Shown here: positions 36,583 through 50,800 of the stretch, piece by piece
How positions within the stretch are numbered: position 1 is the stretch's first letter
How the letters are laid out: the number at the start of each line of letters is the position of its first letter
Origin: Mangifera indica
Lineage: Eukaryota; Streptophyta; Magnoliopsida; Sapindales; Anacardiaceae
NCBI RefSeq assembly: GCF_011075055.1
Contig: NC_058141.1
Span: forward strand, 16,005,639-16,069,638
Direction of reading: 5' to 3'
DNA: 64,000 nt
Program-made: the position numbers and the translations under genes
Notes under the pieces: model-generated
Told to the model about the DNA's origin: nothing
The model's database searches: none
What the model saw: the letters and a program-made list of their open reading frames with translations, nothing else

Positions 36583-37463
36583 GGCAAAGGTCCAAGTTTA
36601 AGCAGCATCCCAAGACACACCTATGAAGTTTAAAAAACTTAAAATCTCATCTATCTCGTTAAAAATCTCAGTTAGGCGTTAAAAGTAAAACCATCTTTTA
36701 ACAAAAAAACTAAAGTTTTATTCTTTTGGTCCCCTTAGCTTGAAAACTCACAATTCCCTCCACCTAAAGTTTGAAAAATCAAAATTTCCCCTAAGGTTTA
36801 CAAATCATAGTCAAAGTCATCGGAGATGGCCGCCCTTGATGATGTTTGCTCTCTCTCTGGGCTCAACTCTCTCTGTTGATCACTTTTCAGCCACCGGCGT
36901 AGGCTATTTCCTCCTACGAAGACGAAATTATCTTCGTCGGAGTGTCTTCGTCTCGGATGAAAATGATTTCGTCTTCGTCTGAGATGAAGACTACATTCAA
37001 AGGTCTCAAACAGAGATGATGTGGCCTTCTGAGTCCACCAACTGTCGTCTTGGTCTTGGTTCGCCTTCATTTGAGACGAAGACACTCCGATGAAGATGAT
37101 TTCGTCTTTGTCGGAGGAAATAGTCTACGTCGGTGGCTGAAAAATAATTAGCAACGAAAGTTGAGCCCTGAGGGAGAGCCAACACCGCCAGAGATGGCCA
37201 TCTCTAGTGACTCAACCATGATTTGCAAACTTAGAAGAGAAATTTTGGTTTTTCAAACTTCAGGTAAAAGGTTTAATTGTGAGTTTTCAAGCTGAGGGGA
37301 AATTTAACAAAACTTTAGATTTTTAAAATTTTTTATTAAATAACTATTTTACCTATAACTATAATTGTGATTTTTAATGGATAAATAAGATTTTACATTT
37401 TTTAAACCTCTTTGGTATGACTGGGATAACACTTAAACTTGAGGGTGAAATAATCCTTTGGCC
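36583..37463. mobile_element. Mutator-like non-autonomous element, copy E (eroded left end)
   Basis: About 881 bp. The right end is GGTGAAATAATCCTTTGGCC; the left end is reduced to GGCAAAGG followed by CCAAGTTTAAG, so about a dozen bases of the terminal repeat seem lost. Both flanks are A-runs, so a target duplication cannot be judged. The core at 36910-37130 has several TTCGTCTTCGTC and GACGAAGAC blocks in both orientations. Confidence 0.8.
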
Positions 37464-38542
37464 CAAAAAAAAAAAAAATATCCTTTTTGTGTTACCCGTA
37501 AGGACCCACCATGTGAGCCCGTTTTGACGGGAACAGCGACGGCTCCGTTAGTGATTCCGCTGGCAGCTGAGCCGTTGAATGTTATGAAATATGATCTGTT
37601 AAAATTTAATGATCATCATTACTAACTACTATTTCTATTAGAGAAATATTGAGTGTAAAATATTTGTTCGCTGTTTCTTTTCTGTAACGTTATATAATTT
37701 CTATTTTTATGGTCTAGTCTAACTATATGATAATAACATGATTAATTAGGTAAATTTATTTCTAGATCTATGTGATCGTTTGATTATTAAATAATGTACC
37801 TTTTTATGTGTACATCTAAATTTTATATGTCAATAATTGTGCACTTTCACTGCAAACACAGCAAACTTCTTTGCTTATCAACCACACGCACAAGCGAAAA
37901 AAATAGCTCATCCAAATCTGATTTCATTAGAATGTGGTCTTAATATTTAGGTTATTTGATTTATGAGAAATGCAAAATATTTATGCGATTTTTCAGCACC
38001 AACTAATATATATAATTCTAAATCTTACACAATGTACGTTATGGTAACATATTTAAACTATATCTAAATATGTATATATTTCAAATTTAAATAAGAAGGA
38101 ATCTTGCATTCATCAATGATTTTCATGATAGTTGAATCGCTTATCGTATCATGTATTGAAAATCTAATTTTTTGTATCATGTATTGAGTATCGTATTATA
38201 TTGAATGATACAACTTTTAAAAAATAAAATTATAAAAAAAATTTAAAAATCTAATTGATAAACATTCTCAAAATTTAAAATTTCTCATATAAACCCTATT
38301 ATATAATCATTTTCTCTGAAAAGTATATTAATTTATATTGATAATATATGTCATATTGTATTATACGATTAGTCAATTGGGTCAAATTAATTTGATATAT
38401 CTCATGATATATATTATTTTTTATTTATATTATATGTAAGATACTAATAATTATAGTGATACGTACATTAATACCTTAGTTAATAAATGTTATAAGAATA
38501 TTTTGTGGAAAGTTTGAATACTTTTATTATTATTATTATTTT
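37464..38542. other. Intergenic AT-rich spacer
   Basis: Lies between element copies E and F. No gene recognised. It ends in ATT triplets that form the target of copy F. Confidence 0.4.
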
Positions 38543-39295
38543 GGGAAAATGACTATTGCCCACCCAAGTTTTAACCAATATCAAAAGTATACCTATGCCT
38601 GATGAAAAACTCAAACACTCACCAATCTCTAAACTACCGTTAAGTTTTTTATTAAATATAGGGGTAAAACTATCATTTTACTGTTTATATTCAAGTTATA
38701 TAATTTTATCTCATTTTTCCCTCTGATTTTAAAAATTAACTTTTACCCCTATACCTGAATTTTGAAAAGTGACTTTCGCTCCCCCCTTAAATCCCTAATT
38801 TTTTTTCCCTTTTCTTCCGACCACCGACGACGACATGGTTGGAGAGAGAGTGACTCTGGACGACGCTCGTCAAGCTTCACTGGACGACGAAGCATCATCC
38901 ATTCTCTGGACGACGCTCGTCATCCAGATCTGGATGACAGTTGTCCTCTTTGGATGACGATCGTTGTCCAAAGGTTGACCTCTGGATGAAAACTCCTCCA
39001 TCATAGGTCAACCATCGTTGGAGAAAGTGACTGATTTTAAAAGGAAAAAGTAAATTTGTTAAAACTTAATTCAAGAGAAAAATGTTAATTTTTCAAATTA
39101 AAGAAATAAAAATGAGATACAATTTTAATTATTTAATATTATTGATAAAATAACGAATTTACCCTTAATCTTAATAGAAAATATGTGGGTATGTCTTAAT
39201 AGATTAAACTTCGGATAAATATTTGAGTTTTTTATTATATATGAGTATGCTTTTGAAATTCAACTAAAATTTGGATGAGAAATTGTCCTTTTCCC
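38543..39295. mobile_element. Mutator-like non-autonomous element, copy F
   Basis: 753 bp with a perfect 9-bp duplication TATTATTTT (38534-38542 and 39296-39304). The ends are of the GGGAAAA subtype (left GGGAAAATGACTATTGCCCA; right inverted GGGAAAAGGACAATTTCTCA), like copy A rather than the GGCC subtype. The core around 38820-39010 has GACGACG/CGTCGTC and TGGACGACG repeats instead of GAAGACGAA. Confidence 0.92.
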
Positions 39296-39304
39296 TATTA
39301 TTTT

Positions 39305-41679
39305 TTAATAGAAGTGTACCTATGACCTTGACCAAGGTAGAGCTTTTTATTTGGTGAAGTGCTGACTAGAAGTTGGTATAATCGCTTGTCAAGACATCCC
39401 TGGCTCGAATAAAATTTCTGAGTGGTCTACCAGCTCCAACACAACACATATATTGCATATGTTATGTCTTGTCATTAGAGTACGATTATATGGTTTATAT
39501 TAATTATTTATTTTCGCTAGCTGTAAGCTTTTCTGGGTTCATATGTATGTTAAAATTATTATAATAAATTAACATAAGATCAGCATGACAAACTGGAAGC
39601 ATAAAGAGAACGCCATACGCCATCCTTGGCATTTTATGCATGATTTACCCACCCATATAAAAAACTTACAAAATGTATTTCCTATTATTATTTTTATATT
39701 CATTTATTATATTTTTATTTGGTGAGTCAAGATTTAATTGGAACCTTGTGAAACAAATTGATTAGATTTGTCATGTGTCCAAATTTTCAAAGGGTCGGCA
39801 ATGTTTGCTCCTAATCCTTCTAACATTGATAAGTGGGACAACTAGATTAGCAAAATTATATGGATGAGAAGAGACGGTATTGTTGGTTCTGATTCAGAAG
39901 AAAGCTAGGGAAGTGTTTGCATGGATAACACTGTGACATGACCTTGATTTGATCTAGTGTGGTGGACATTATTTAAACAATATATACGACTATAAAGAAC
40001 GATGTCGTATTCATCCAACATAATAAAATTTGTCTTGAAACAGGCATCATTGACTAGTGATAAGATATCTTATCAAAAACTTTTAAAATTCATATAACAA
40101 TGATGAAAAAAAAATGCTGGTGGATAGTTTAGTGGAGGTGCGAGGGGTGGGATGAATGGTGGGATATCATAAATCTTCTCATTTTTTAGTGGGTGACATT
40201 GATATCAACATCGATTATTGTGAGTTGACCTCAACTTCCACGATTGTAATTCATCCTGCCACAACTATAGTATCAAACTCAGGAATTACCCTCACATCAA
40301 CTGGATATGTAACTTTCTTGGTGATTATGATCTTCAGTGCTCACATTTTTTTATTTCAGTGACATGTTTTTTGTAATCTTAAAGAAAAAAAGAAGGGAAA
40401 TAAATGGACTGGATGCATGGATGGAGCTTTTAACGTATCAAATACATTAACAAATGATTAATGGATGAAGCTTCGAATTCTCCGCAAAGTCTTAACTGTC
40501 ACCCTACAAAAAATAACACTTGAAAGACATACATCGTGCTCTGGGAGGATAGCTAGTCTCTCTCACTAAAGGGCCTACTGCTTCAACAGAAATTCCCACA
40601 TTGATTAGGCCTGTCAACTCCATGTGAGTTTGTCCAATTCCAGTCCACTTAACTCTCTTAGTTTCTCCTCATTTTAAATTTGCAGAGCTCAGGATTATTC
40701 TAAAAGGAAATAAAAATTTAATCTTATTAATAGTCTGTTCTGATGCCACATGGTTCTGAAATTTCAAAATCTTCAACTCCAACATGACGTGATTTATGAT
40801 TATGCTTAGCTTTTCGGCACGAATCATCTGGGCACTGGTTTTCATTTTGAGGATTTATTACCCTTTACACTTGGTGATAGTCTAGTTATGAGTGGACAAA
40901 ATATTTATACTTCTGGAAGATTTCGACTAGTCAACCAACGATATTTTTGATAGATTTCATACACGTCGCTCATCAGTTGCCTCCAAAGGAAATCAATAAC
41001 ATGAAACATCCTATTTATCACGTTTTTACATGAACTATGTGGATTAAGTAAAACAACTGAAGAAAGATTTTGCATCATTAACAAGTTTTGCAGACGGGCA
41101 TATTTATATATTTTGGAAAGCAATAAGTCATTCATATATCCTTCTTCAACTTAACATAAGAGTAAGATTCTCAGTTGTCAATCATGTCAGATAAAACCCC
41201 AACATATAATTTGATTGCGCATGTAAGTGATGATAGCTTGCGGATCTTTTGTTTCTTTTCGGTAAGTACTTGTGGATCTCATCACCAATGAGACGAAGCT
41301 TTCTACTTATTTATCACAAGAAAGATTTTACGGACGTGACAATTTATTTCTCATAAATCATTTAATTACCTTAATTTACCAGCCATCTTTTGTACCCCAT
41401 TAATAAGTGATTATATTTGTCACTTCCAAACGTATGTCTCAATTACCTCTTAGGCTTTAGGCTTGTTTAGATTTATTTAAGTACATATAATCAAGAATCA
41501 TTCTTATCCATGACTATAACAATTTAAATTTGCTCAACATAATTAAGCAAACACTTAAGTGTTTAAAGTCCCTTGCTCGGATTAATTTAAAAATTGACTG
41601 ACTTCAATTGTCCAATAGATATGTTTTCTGGATGAGCAATGTTACATGCATATGCTTTGAATATATAAAGTGAACAAGA
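39305..41679. other. Intergenic
   Basis: About 2.4 kb of AT-rich sequence with no recognisable gene, RNA or bounded repeat. Short open frames here have no homology I can name. Confidence 0.4.
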
Positions 41680-42029
41680 TTTGTCGTCTTCATCAAGGAA
41701 AACGAAGTCAAACATTACCTTGTCTTCCTATCTTCGTCTTTTAGCTTAAATGGTCGATCGGAGAGAGAGAGATAGAGAGAGAGACCATCAGAGGGAGAGG
41801 TTGTCAGAGAATGCAAAATAAACTCTATGGAGAAATATTATTTTTTAAAATATGATATGGGAAAAAATTATTAGGTTTTAAAGTTTAGAAGAGGAAAAAG
41901 AGATGAAATTTTAAAACTAATAGATTTGGTTAACTTTAATAGTTTATGAGTGGGTATTTGAATTTTTTAAAAGTAATAGGTGAAAACTTGCAAAAAGAGG
42001 AAATTTTGGGTGGGAATAATTCATTGGCC
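41680..42029. mobile_element. Mutator-like element, copy G (one arm only)
   Basis: Right arm only: TCTTCGTC-type core remnants at 41685-41750, a GAGA run, then the inner-arm text and the end TTGGGTGGGAATAATTCATT followed by GGCC at 42026-42029. No matching left terminal repeat is found upstream, so the copy is truncated. The left limit is approximate. Confidence 0.7.
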
Positions 42030-44433
42030 ATTTATTAATCATAGAAAGAAAATTAAATATTTGCGACAAAGAATGCTTAGTAAAACAAAATAGAGTGGGC
42101 TTCAGACCCACGAAGCTTGTCCAATATCCAATTTAGAGAACATTCAAAAGCAAGCCAATAAGATCTGGCATTTTATGAACTTGCAAATTAAGAAGATTGT
42201 GCACGAACGATAGGAGCTTCAGAATTGTAAGACGTCTCAACTATCACCAGGCAGACAAGCTTTAGCTAGCTAAATAAACATGATCAGCAGAGGGGTTAGC
42301 ATTCAGCCATGAAAATCTATATGAATATGAATAATATTTTTATGCTCAGGCATCATTCATCGGGGGAACAGCTTTGAGTGTGGCAGGCTTGCCATGTGAA
42401 GCTCATTTCGAGATGCTTTATATCGTCACACTTTTCTGTATATCTGTATTTTATTCAATAATTTTTAAGTTTTCGTCTGAAGTAGTTTGTTCATTCTCTA
42501 AATTACACTATTTGTTTTCTCTGAATCTTCAAAATTTTTCAGTGGTCAGCCTCTGAGTTAGGATAATCAAAGTTTCGGGATCAGATGCCCTTATATCGAT
42601 GGCTGGTAGTTCCCAAGTAGGAGGGGTGATTCGGGATCATATGCCCTCATATCCAGCAAGATGTTAACATCTCCCATAAATTCAAATTCAAATCATGAAT
42701 TAAGGTCTTACGACAGGAGAGTTTTAAATGTAACTTCTCTCTTCTAAAATCTTGTATATAAACAAGAAAGGAGGTAGGAGAGAAAAAGAGGAGAAACAAT
42801 ACACAAATAAGGTTACAATTTGGTATTATTCTTGTACTATACTCATCTAGTGACAATACTATAAACGTAAAAAATCATATATCTTAACTATTTTTTACTT
42901 ATCTCAACTTCTCTTACACACTCGTGTCAAACCTCTTCCAGTCTTTTTAAACTCTACTCACCAACAAATATTTTTGCCCTATCTATTTTCATTTTTCAAT
43001 TGATTTATGTCTTACAAGAGATGAAGAAATCAAAATGTTTAATCAAGTGTTTGGTAGTGTAACTATCCACTGAGAACTTACGATGAACAATATACTAGAA
43101 AAAATTTGTATGGTAGTTTTGCTTTGTATAAATTTTTAGAATAATATTGAAAATTATCCAATAAAAATCCTAGTAAATTATGTGAAATACCAAATAAAAG
43201 TCTATTTTTAGTTAAAGCATGCGGCACTGCAATTTATAGAGCGTTTGGAAGGTAAAACATGTGGGGGGTAATAGTCACCGAGAAGTACTTGAAAAAAGTA
43301 CATTGTTGAAGCAACTTAGTAAATTGAGGATGAAGAACCCCATTTTTGCAAAAGAAAACAGGTCTTGTATAAAAATTTTCTTTGCTTTAAAACATCAAAA
43401 ATCAATGATCATCCCCACCCTTCTAATCAACCTACAACTCATTCACTCTTTTTTTTTTTTTTTCAAACATCATGTTTACAGTCTTGGGCAGAAACGAAAT
43501 TTTGAGAACTAGCTTAGCCAAAAGAAACCAATAATATTTTGCAAGAACAAGATGAAGCAAGCAATAGTTGCAGATTTAATAGCAATGCTGCTTGAGTGAG
43601 GGGCACTGCATTGGCCTCTGTTAGTTCTCGCGAACAACATTAAGTCAGGTACTAGAGTAACTTTGAATTGAGGAATTTCAGAGTCTAAATTGTTTGGCAC
43701 TACTAAAATTTTTTTCGATTTCAAGCAATTGGAAAAGTTTCAGAAGTATCTCCTCAATGGCTCAATCATAATTGCAGTGTGCAAATTAACTAGAAATTTT
43801 TGACAAAAGAAGAAGGCAATGCCTGCAGCATGTACATGTAATTTTGGTGGTTTCATATTACGAAGCTATTCTTGCTTCACCACATAAGATAAAAGAAAAG
43901 CCTATGAATTAACATACATTAATTTTATTCAAATGAATTATTGCTCCATATATAAGACCATCACTTCGATGTAAAAGATCAGATAACTTGTTCAAAAATG
44001 GCTTCGAAATATATGATATATTTTGTTGACATTTGGCATATTCTTTTCTTTGTTAAGTAGCAAGAGAAAGCCTTAAGATGAAGAAGGCAGATCAACCCCT
44101 CGCCTTTAAACCATTTTTAAGAACATTAATTAGCTCATAGACCTTACCATGAAAACTACCTGCAACTTTATATTAATATTCGGTCTTTCCTTTGTTGAAA
44201 CTTCTTGTTCTTGGGAATGTTTACATAAACAGTAGTTATAAACTTTCACTATTCTTATCTTTTCATAAACTTATCACTATTCTTATGACTTTACGTGACG
44301 TTTACGACACAGCTTTCTCTATTCGGGAGGCTGCAGTTGCACCCATGAATGTAGCCTCTTTCTGTCACTTTTCTCTGTAGTCAGTGAAAATGGACGTTGC
44401 CCATTTAGCCGCCACTCTTCTGTTCTCTTTCTT
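42030..44433. other. Intergenic, including a short direct repeat and the WRKY promoter
   Basis: The text GGGATCAGATGCCCTTATAT at 42578 recurs, slightly changed (GGGATCATATGCCCTCATAT), near 42634, a 56-bp-spaced direct repeat of unknown origin. The sequence after it (42760-42830) resembles the end of a decayed LTR, with TTTGGTATTATT where a Met-tRNA primer site would read TGGTATCAGAGC. The last few hundred bases are the WRKY promoter, with a TTGAC W-box core at 44026-44030. Confidence 0.4.
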
Positions 44434-44440
44434 TATAAAT
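44434..44440 (+). promoter_or_regulatory. TATA box of the WRKY gene
   Basis: TATAAAT in a pyrimidine-rich context, 102 bp before the chosen ATG. Confidence 0.5.
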
Positions 44441-44535
44441 ATTCTTCTTCTCTCCATTTCAAAAACCTCCTCTTCTCCCTTTTTTTTTCAATTACTTGAT
44501 ATCGAGTAGCTTCGGTGTTTCCTACTTATCAATCC

Positions 44536-45804
44536 ATGTCCATGGATAACTACCACATCCTTCTGTCGGGCTCACAAAGATTTTCAGCTTCTCAATCCTC
44601 TTTAAATGGGGGAAATACTGAAACTCATCATTTTCATGCTCAGAATGAAAGCAAGGCAGAATATAAAAGTCAAAGCCCATATAATACAAACATTTCTAAC
44701 AGTGGAATTACCTCTCATTGTTCTGGGAGTGAGGTTAAAGCAGAAACCGAAGGAGAAAACAAGGGACTCAAAAAGCACAGATATGCATTTCAAACCAGAA
44801 GCCAGATTGACATACTGGATGATGGGTATCGGTGGAGGAAGTATGGCCAAAAAACAGTTAAGACCGGTAAATTCCCCAGGTAATTAACTTTAAGCTTCTC
44901 CCAACATTTAATCTAATTATTATAATTAATGCATACCAACATCAGGAAATTTCTTACCACATCTTGCATCTATTAAATATAAGTTATCTATAGTTTTATA
45001 TTGTATTATTATTGACAAATTGGAGCAATCAAGATCTTAATTTACACTAGTTAATATTTTCCCAAGAGAGAGATACTGATATAATGAAATAGTTCTCTAT
45101 GGGATTTGGTCCTTCGTACCATGGAGATGATTTTCAAATTCAAGTCAATTATTTAGACTTGGACTGTACTTCTGTCTCAAACTATAACTGTGAAGAACTT
45201 GAATAGTTTTTTGAATTCATGGCCGCATGTATGCTGAAAAGGAACAAAAAGTTATAGCTCATTTTCGAAGTTGATTTGGGAACAAGGTCCATTCTTGAAT
45301 AATGGTTGCAGCATACATATTCTGTAAATCCAGTTTGCCAAATGCTTTCTTCAGCAAAAAAATGAAAATTTCCCATTTTCTTGTATCTCCATATCAAATA
45401 CAGTCAACTTCGTCCATAGTTTCTGTGATTTGCCTTGCCTGGCCTCTAGTTCTCTTGGTGGCTAAAATGATATAATTGTATAGCAAATAAATTTGTTTCT
45501 TGATTATTACTGCTTTTATATCAGAAAGGAAAAGGTTTATTTGAAATTATAGGAATATATATAAGCTACTGGAAAATCTGTTTGAGCTAATTTTATGAAT
45601 TGGTATATTTTGTGAAGCAGAAGTTATTACAAATGTACTCATAAAGGGTGCAATGTGAAGAAACAAATCCAACGCAGTTCCAAAGATGAAGAGATTGTGG
45701 TGACTACCTATGAAGGAATGCACACACATCCAATTGGGAAATTGGCTGACAACTTTGATCAGATCCTGCGTCAGATGCGAACCTATTCTACTTTCTATAC
45801 TTAA
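44536..45804 (+). CDS. WRKY75-like: WRKY transcription factor, group IIc (WRKY75/45-like)
   Basis: Nuclear transcription factor binding W-box DNA (TTGAC core). Exons 44536-44879 and 45621-45804 give 175 residues; the single intron splits the Arg of FPR-SYY, the usual WRKY intron position. The WRKY domain spans about 95-152: WRKYGQK at 100-106, zinc ligands Cys120, Cys125, His149 and His151 (C-X4-C-X23-H-X-H). The stretch HRYAFQTRSQIDILDDGYRW before it and the tail DNFDQILRQM are typical of the WRKY75/45 branch, which acts in phosphate starvation, senescence and defence. The N-terminus is Ser/Asn-rich without a known domain. The first ATG (MSMDNYH) was chosen; a second ATG lies two codons on. 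Variant residues are VKTGKFPR instead of VKNNKFPR. Confidence 0.93.
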
Positions 45805-47839
45805 GGTTACTATCCTTTTATCGTAAAGACTAGAGTTTGTAATACCTATACCTTTTTCTTATAATATAATCAGGGACGAAGTCGTTGAAATGTAAGGGGG
45901 TCAAGGATAATAACATTAGCTTATAGGAGAAAGAAGGTTGAAATTTTAATTTTGGTCAAGCTCCTTGTCCCTCCCTCCACCCGTTCCTGAATATACTTAT
46001 AAATAAGATATATATTTTCTGTAGTACAGATAAATATATGAAATAAATCACATAGCGGTAAAATTATATATATAATTTGGTATATAAATAAAAATATATT
46101 ATTATATAATTATATATTATTTTATTTTTAATTTTTAATTATTTAATCCTATAATAATATATCACTATTTATATATAAAATTATATAAAAAATTTATAGC
46201 AATGGAATGACAAATAAAATTGATATGTAGATTGGCAAATAACGATTCAATTCTGACGCATGGTGTTTTCTGCATCAATTGTTAGCATAGGATGGGTTAC
46301 AGCTTTATTAATGCTGAATGATTTGGCAGATCTATCCAGCCACTCAGAGAAGAAGAGCTTGGAGCCTTGAATTAGCAAAGTGTGAGATTGAACTTGTTCA
46401 ACTTTTGCTCAGCTTAAAAGAGTCGGTTTCCAACATGATAAGAGCCAGTCTCCAACTTAATATAATAAGTTAAGGTTGAGCTTGACTTAGTACCGTAGCA
46501 TTTTAAGTTATATTATAGTTTTTTAAGTTATTGTTCTCTTTCAACTTTGTTTCTATTTTTTGTAAGAACTCTTCAAACTTATTATCTATTAATTTTAAAA
46601 TTATTGTTTCCTTAAAAAAAACATAAAAAAATTTGTATTGAGTTGAGAAAGAAAAACAGATAATTTACCTAAAGGTAAGTTTTTAAATTTTCTCTTATCT
46701 ATTTAGGTTCTTTGATATTAAATTGAGAGTATTTATATAGTCGATAAAATTAATTATTAAGATGTATCTTTTCAATGTAAGATATACGTCTATCCAACAG
46801 ATTTTCATCAAGTGATTATATGTACAAATTTAACATATTCAAAGTATTGTTGATTACTCTTTTTGGTAAAACCAATAACTTTCAATATTACTAAGATGTT
46901 TTTAATGATTTAATGAAGTTCTAACAAGTTTATGAGTTCGTTAGATGCCGTTATTGTAATACCCTTGTGAAGATATTGCCTTTTGAAAAGAGATGCAACT
47001 AACTTGATTACTTGGACATGATTAAAGACTTAAAACTATAAGCTTTGCAAAATTAAAACAATTCTTATGTGTTATATATAACAACCTCGTATTATAACAT
47101 TTTATTTGATTACTGTTGTTATTGATGAACGATAATATGTTACCTGTTAATTAATAAACCTTAAAATACTAAATTCAAATATCACATGATTCATCTTCAT
47201 AGGAAAATAAGCAATATCTAGTGCCCCCGACTCAAACGCATGTCCACAACCTTGTCCTAGGACCTAGGATTTTCACTTCCTTTTGGCATATATCCTTTCA
47301 CTGTTCCAGTTTCGTGTATCACCAGCACTCTGACCAGGAGGGTGACACGCTGTCACCCATCCGTTGAATATCTTCCTGGCGAACAGTGCTGGTGACATTT
47401 CCTTCTCTTCATGCAGATTGTAGAAACAAAATGTCAATGTGGCAATAGCACATTATTCACTCTCTCAGCACCTCCAATACATTCACATTTATCACCTTCC
47501 ATTCTAAGACAAGAATCACTGATAATTCACCTAATTCTCAAATAAATAAATTATAGATAACTCACTGAAAAGTTTACATTAAATAAAATATCATTGCACT
47601 TTTTCATTGTGCATTGTCGTTAACACAAGAAATTCCTATTTTAATTATGTGTCAATAAAGCACTGTCATGATAATCTGCAGAAAGAAATCAGTCTTAAGA
47701 AGCTACAGTATTTTGAAAGATGGTCAACAGATCCTAGAAAATTATCAATGGAATGTCAATTTTTTTCAATATGGGAGAACTGGACGGTCAATATAATTTA
47801 AATTTCTACTCAAGTGCTAGCCCCCCTGCACCAGCTACT
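45805..47839. other. Convergent intergenic region between WRKY and SAE1
   Basis: Very AT-rich (notably 46020-46200). Contains the 3' ends of both genes and no further gene that I can support. Confidence 0.4.
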
Positions 47840-50800
47840 CTAGCTTCCTGTCTCTGGATTTGATATGTCTTCCACTATGCCTTTCCCATCCATAACATCA
47901 AAGAAGAAAAAGTTCTTGAGGGGATCCCCTTTGCCTGATATTGCTTTAATAACCTCCTAAAAGTTCAAGAGTCAAAAACATTAACTAAAAGTAATATTCC
48001 GTAAATAAATAAGAATTAATAGGGTATAATTTCACCTGCCCCAGGATTCCTCCGATGATAGCACAGACTGGAGGAAATTCTCTTGCACCCATGATCAATC
48101 TTTCTAGGAGGGTATCAGGGATATGAGATGCATTGAGTGACTGAAATATTAAAGGGATAACACCAATGAGAATATCTACAAGATCAATACAATCAAAAAC
48201 ACATAGGTCAACGCATTTTAAAAGTGCCTTACATTTGCCTCACAAAGCTCCTTTTTCAGCTTCAGAACAGCAGGTAGATCGGCAATTGAAATCTCTCCTG
48301 CACCACGTCCTTCCGCTTCTTCAAATTGTTCAATCACTACACGTTTGTATGATACAAGTTATTGCCATTATACACACTATATAATCCAAATTTGATGAAG
48401 AAAATGGTACAACTAATCCTCCTCCTTAAAGATGCTACTGAATGGGCAAGACACTTAACTCATAAAAAGGAATAAGTCTAAAAGTGTACAATAATCTGTG
48501 AATTATATCTACATTCAGAAAGAAAAAAGACACCATCATCTGCAAATAAAGGGCCCCATCAACAAAGGGACACAATGTAAAATGTTAGTAAAATCCACGT
48601 AGTTAATGTAACTTTTCTCAACTAGTTCATACCTATTCCTCTTTTATTTTTTTTGTAAATTTATTTCTCCTTATTTAGAACATAACAGATTGAAAAAGTT
48701 ACCATACCTCTCATAGCAAAGAAAAGCTTTGCTGTTTTCCTAGGAAGCACTCTCCATGGTACAGATATTGCTTCCTGCAGTGGAGAAGCCGCATACACAT
48801 AACATCAACTATACATAAAGCAATTATAGTTTAGTTTGAAAACTAATGCTAATTAACAATGGGTAGCAATCCTTAATGCCTATCACATGTATAATCAGAT
48901 GGACTTTACTCAGATTCAAGTGAAGGATAGTGCCACAAAACAAACAGCCATAGACACACATACACAGATATTCTTTTGCTAGGAAACAAATAAGAACACA
49001 GCATCAGCGAATATACTTTATACAGATGAGCTGATGACTGTAACAATCAGTTTGCTCATTGTTCACAACAAATTTACAACAAGAGACATGCAAGTTTGCC
49101 AATCTACCTCATCATGCATGTAGTTTTATATTACCACTTTCTTTTAGGTTATGCTTGAAGAGCACATCAATAAATACTAGCTAGAATTGCACATTTTTAC
49201 TATGTACAGAGTACTACAGAAATTGGAGACCAAACAACACGAATCTGGATAATATACCACTAAGTACAAGAAAGTAGTGAAGCAGAAGAAGAGCAACCCC
49301 TCTCCACCACCCCCCCCCCCCCCCCCCCCAAAAAAAAAGGCAAACAGCTAGAGAGAGACATGCAAAGAAATACAATACAATAAGCTAACAATATAAATCA
49401 ATTGATACCTCAAAACCTGGATACTGCAATTGGCATTCAACTGTTTCTTCAAGCTTTTGCTGTCAACAAATAAAAAATTCCAGTATAGAAAAAGTTATAG
49501 TCTAGGCCAATATAACATAAGAGCTTAAATACTAGAAATTTACTTCATAAGTTGACTTGAAATTTCATGATATGAACACCAGGGGAAATAACATATGAGA
49601 ACTTTCAAATTTGAAGAGAAATTATTACCAAAAACTCTTACAATTAGTATTCTACAAAACCAACTTTTGTCATTAATATGTAAAGCACCTCAAGACTTAG
49701 AAAGTCTAAAGCAATCTACCAGATGATTGCCCAGAATATCAAATGGCAGCAATGAATAACGATTTAGCAGATCAGTTAACATAAAGCAAATATTAAGATG
49801 ACTTCACATTCAAAATTGGCATACAAAGGAAGAAAAATAAGCTCCAAAAGGCACTCAAAATAAGAATTATGTTGTAACATGTTCTCTCTGTTAGTCATAT
49901 GATCCCCAATGCTTAGTATCAACAGAAGCTTACCCATAATATAATCACAAGATGAATATATGAGACAAAGCCACAAATCATTCTGAAAACATAAAAGCAA
50001 AAACAGATAAATGAGAAAGATGATTACCTTCGAATACTTATGGTTCTGCAAATCAACAAATATTTCACCGCAAGAGTCTCTACAGTCAACTATATAAAAA
50101 GCTACACGCTTCGACAACTTTCGGCATTTCTCATTGATCAATTTCTGTCCATAAAGCATGCAACAAAGTAAAATTAATAATTAGATTAGGAAACCAGTGC
50201 ATCAATAGCATGAATAAAATCGTAAATATAAAGGCAATTTTTACAAGTTATAATTATCTATTTGAAAGATGGAAGATTCTTTCAAGTACTTTTTTTGTGA
50301 AGGAGCAGCAACTGATAACAACTACATCGAATTTATCATAAAATTCTGCTCCAAAGCTTGACAAATCACCTGTGCAACAAAACTTTAGATTTTACTAAAT
50401 GTTTATCATCTAGTTCCACTAACAAATTTAAACCAGTATACAACTAAGTAAAATTAAGGGCCAGTCAAAATTAATCAATCTTACATATATGGAATACATA
50501 AAGTACACACTTGTTAACACATATCAACAACAATCACTACATAACAACATCTACTAAACCAAAAATAAGAAGACCAGACCTCTTTCAACCAAAACACGAA
50601 CCATTGGATTGAATTCTTTCAACGAATGGCAGCAAACATCAGCAATAGTTTTCCCACTATACACATTTTCGTCGGGTGGTATCAAAAAATTCGCAGAGAA
50701 TGCTTCTTCAGTCACCAACCGATCATCCACCAACGTCAAGCTACCAACTCCAGCCAGCACTATATTCTTGCAAAACTACCCACAAAAGATCAACTATTTA

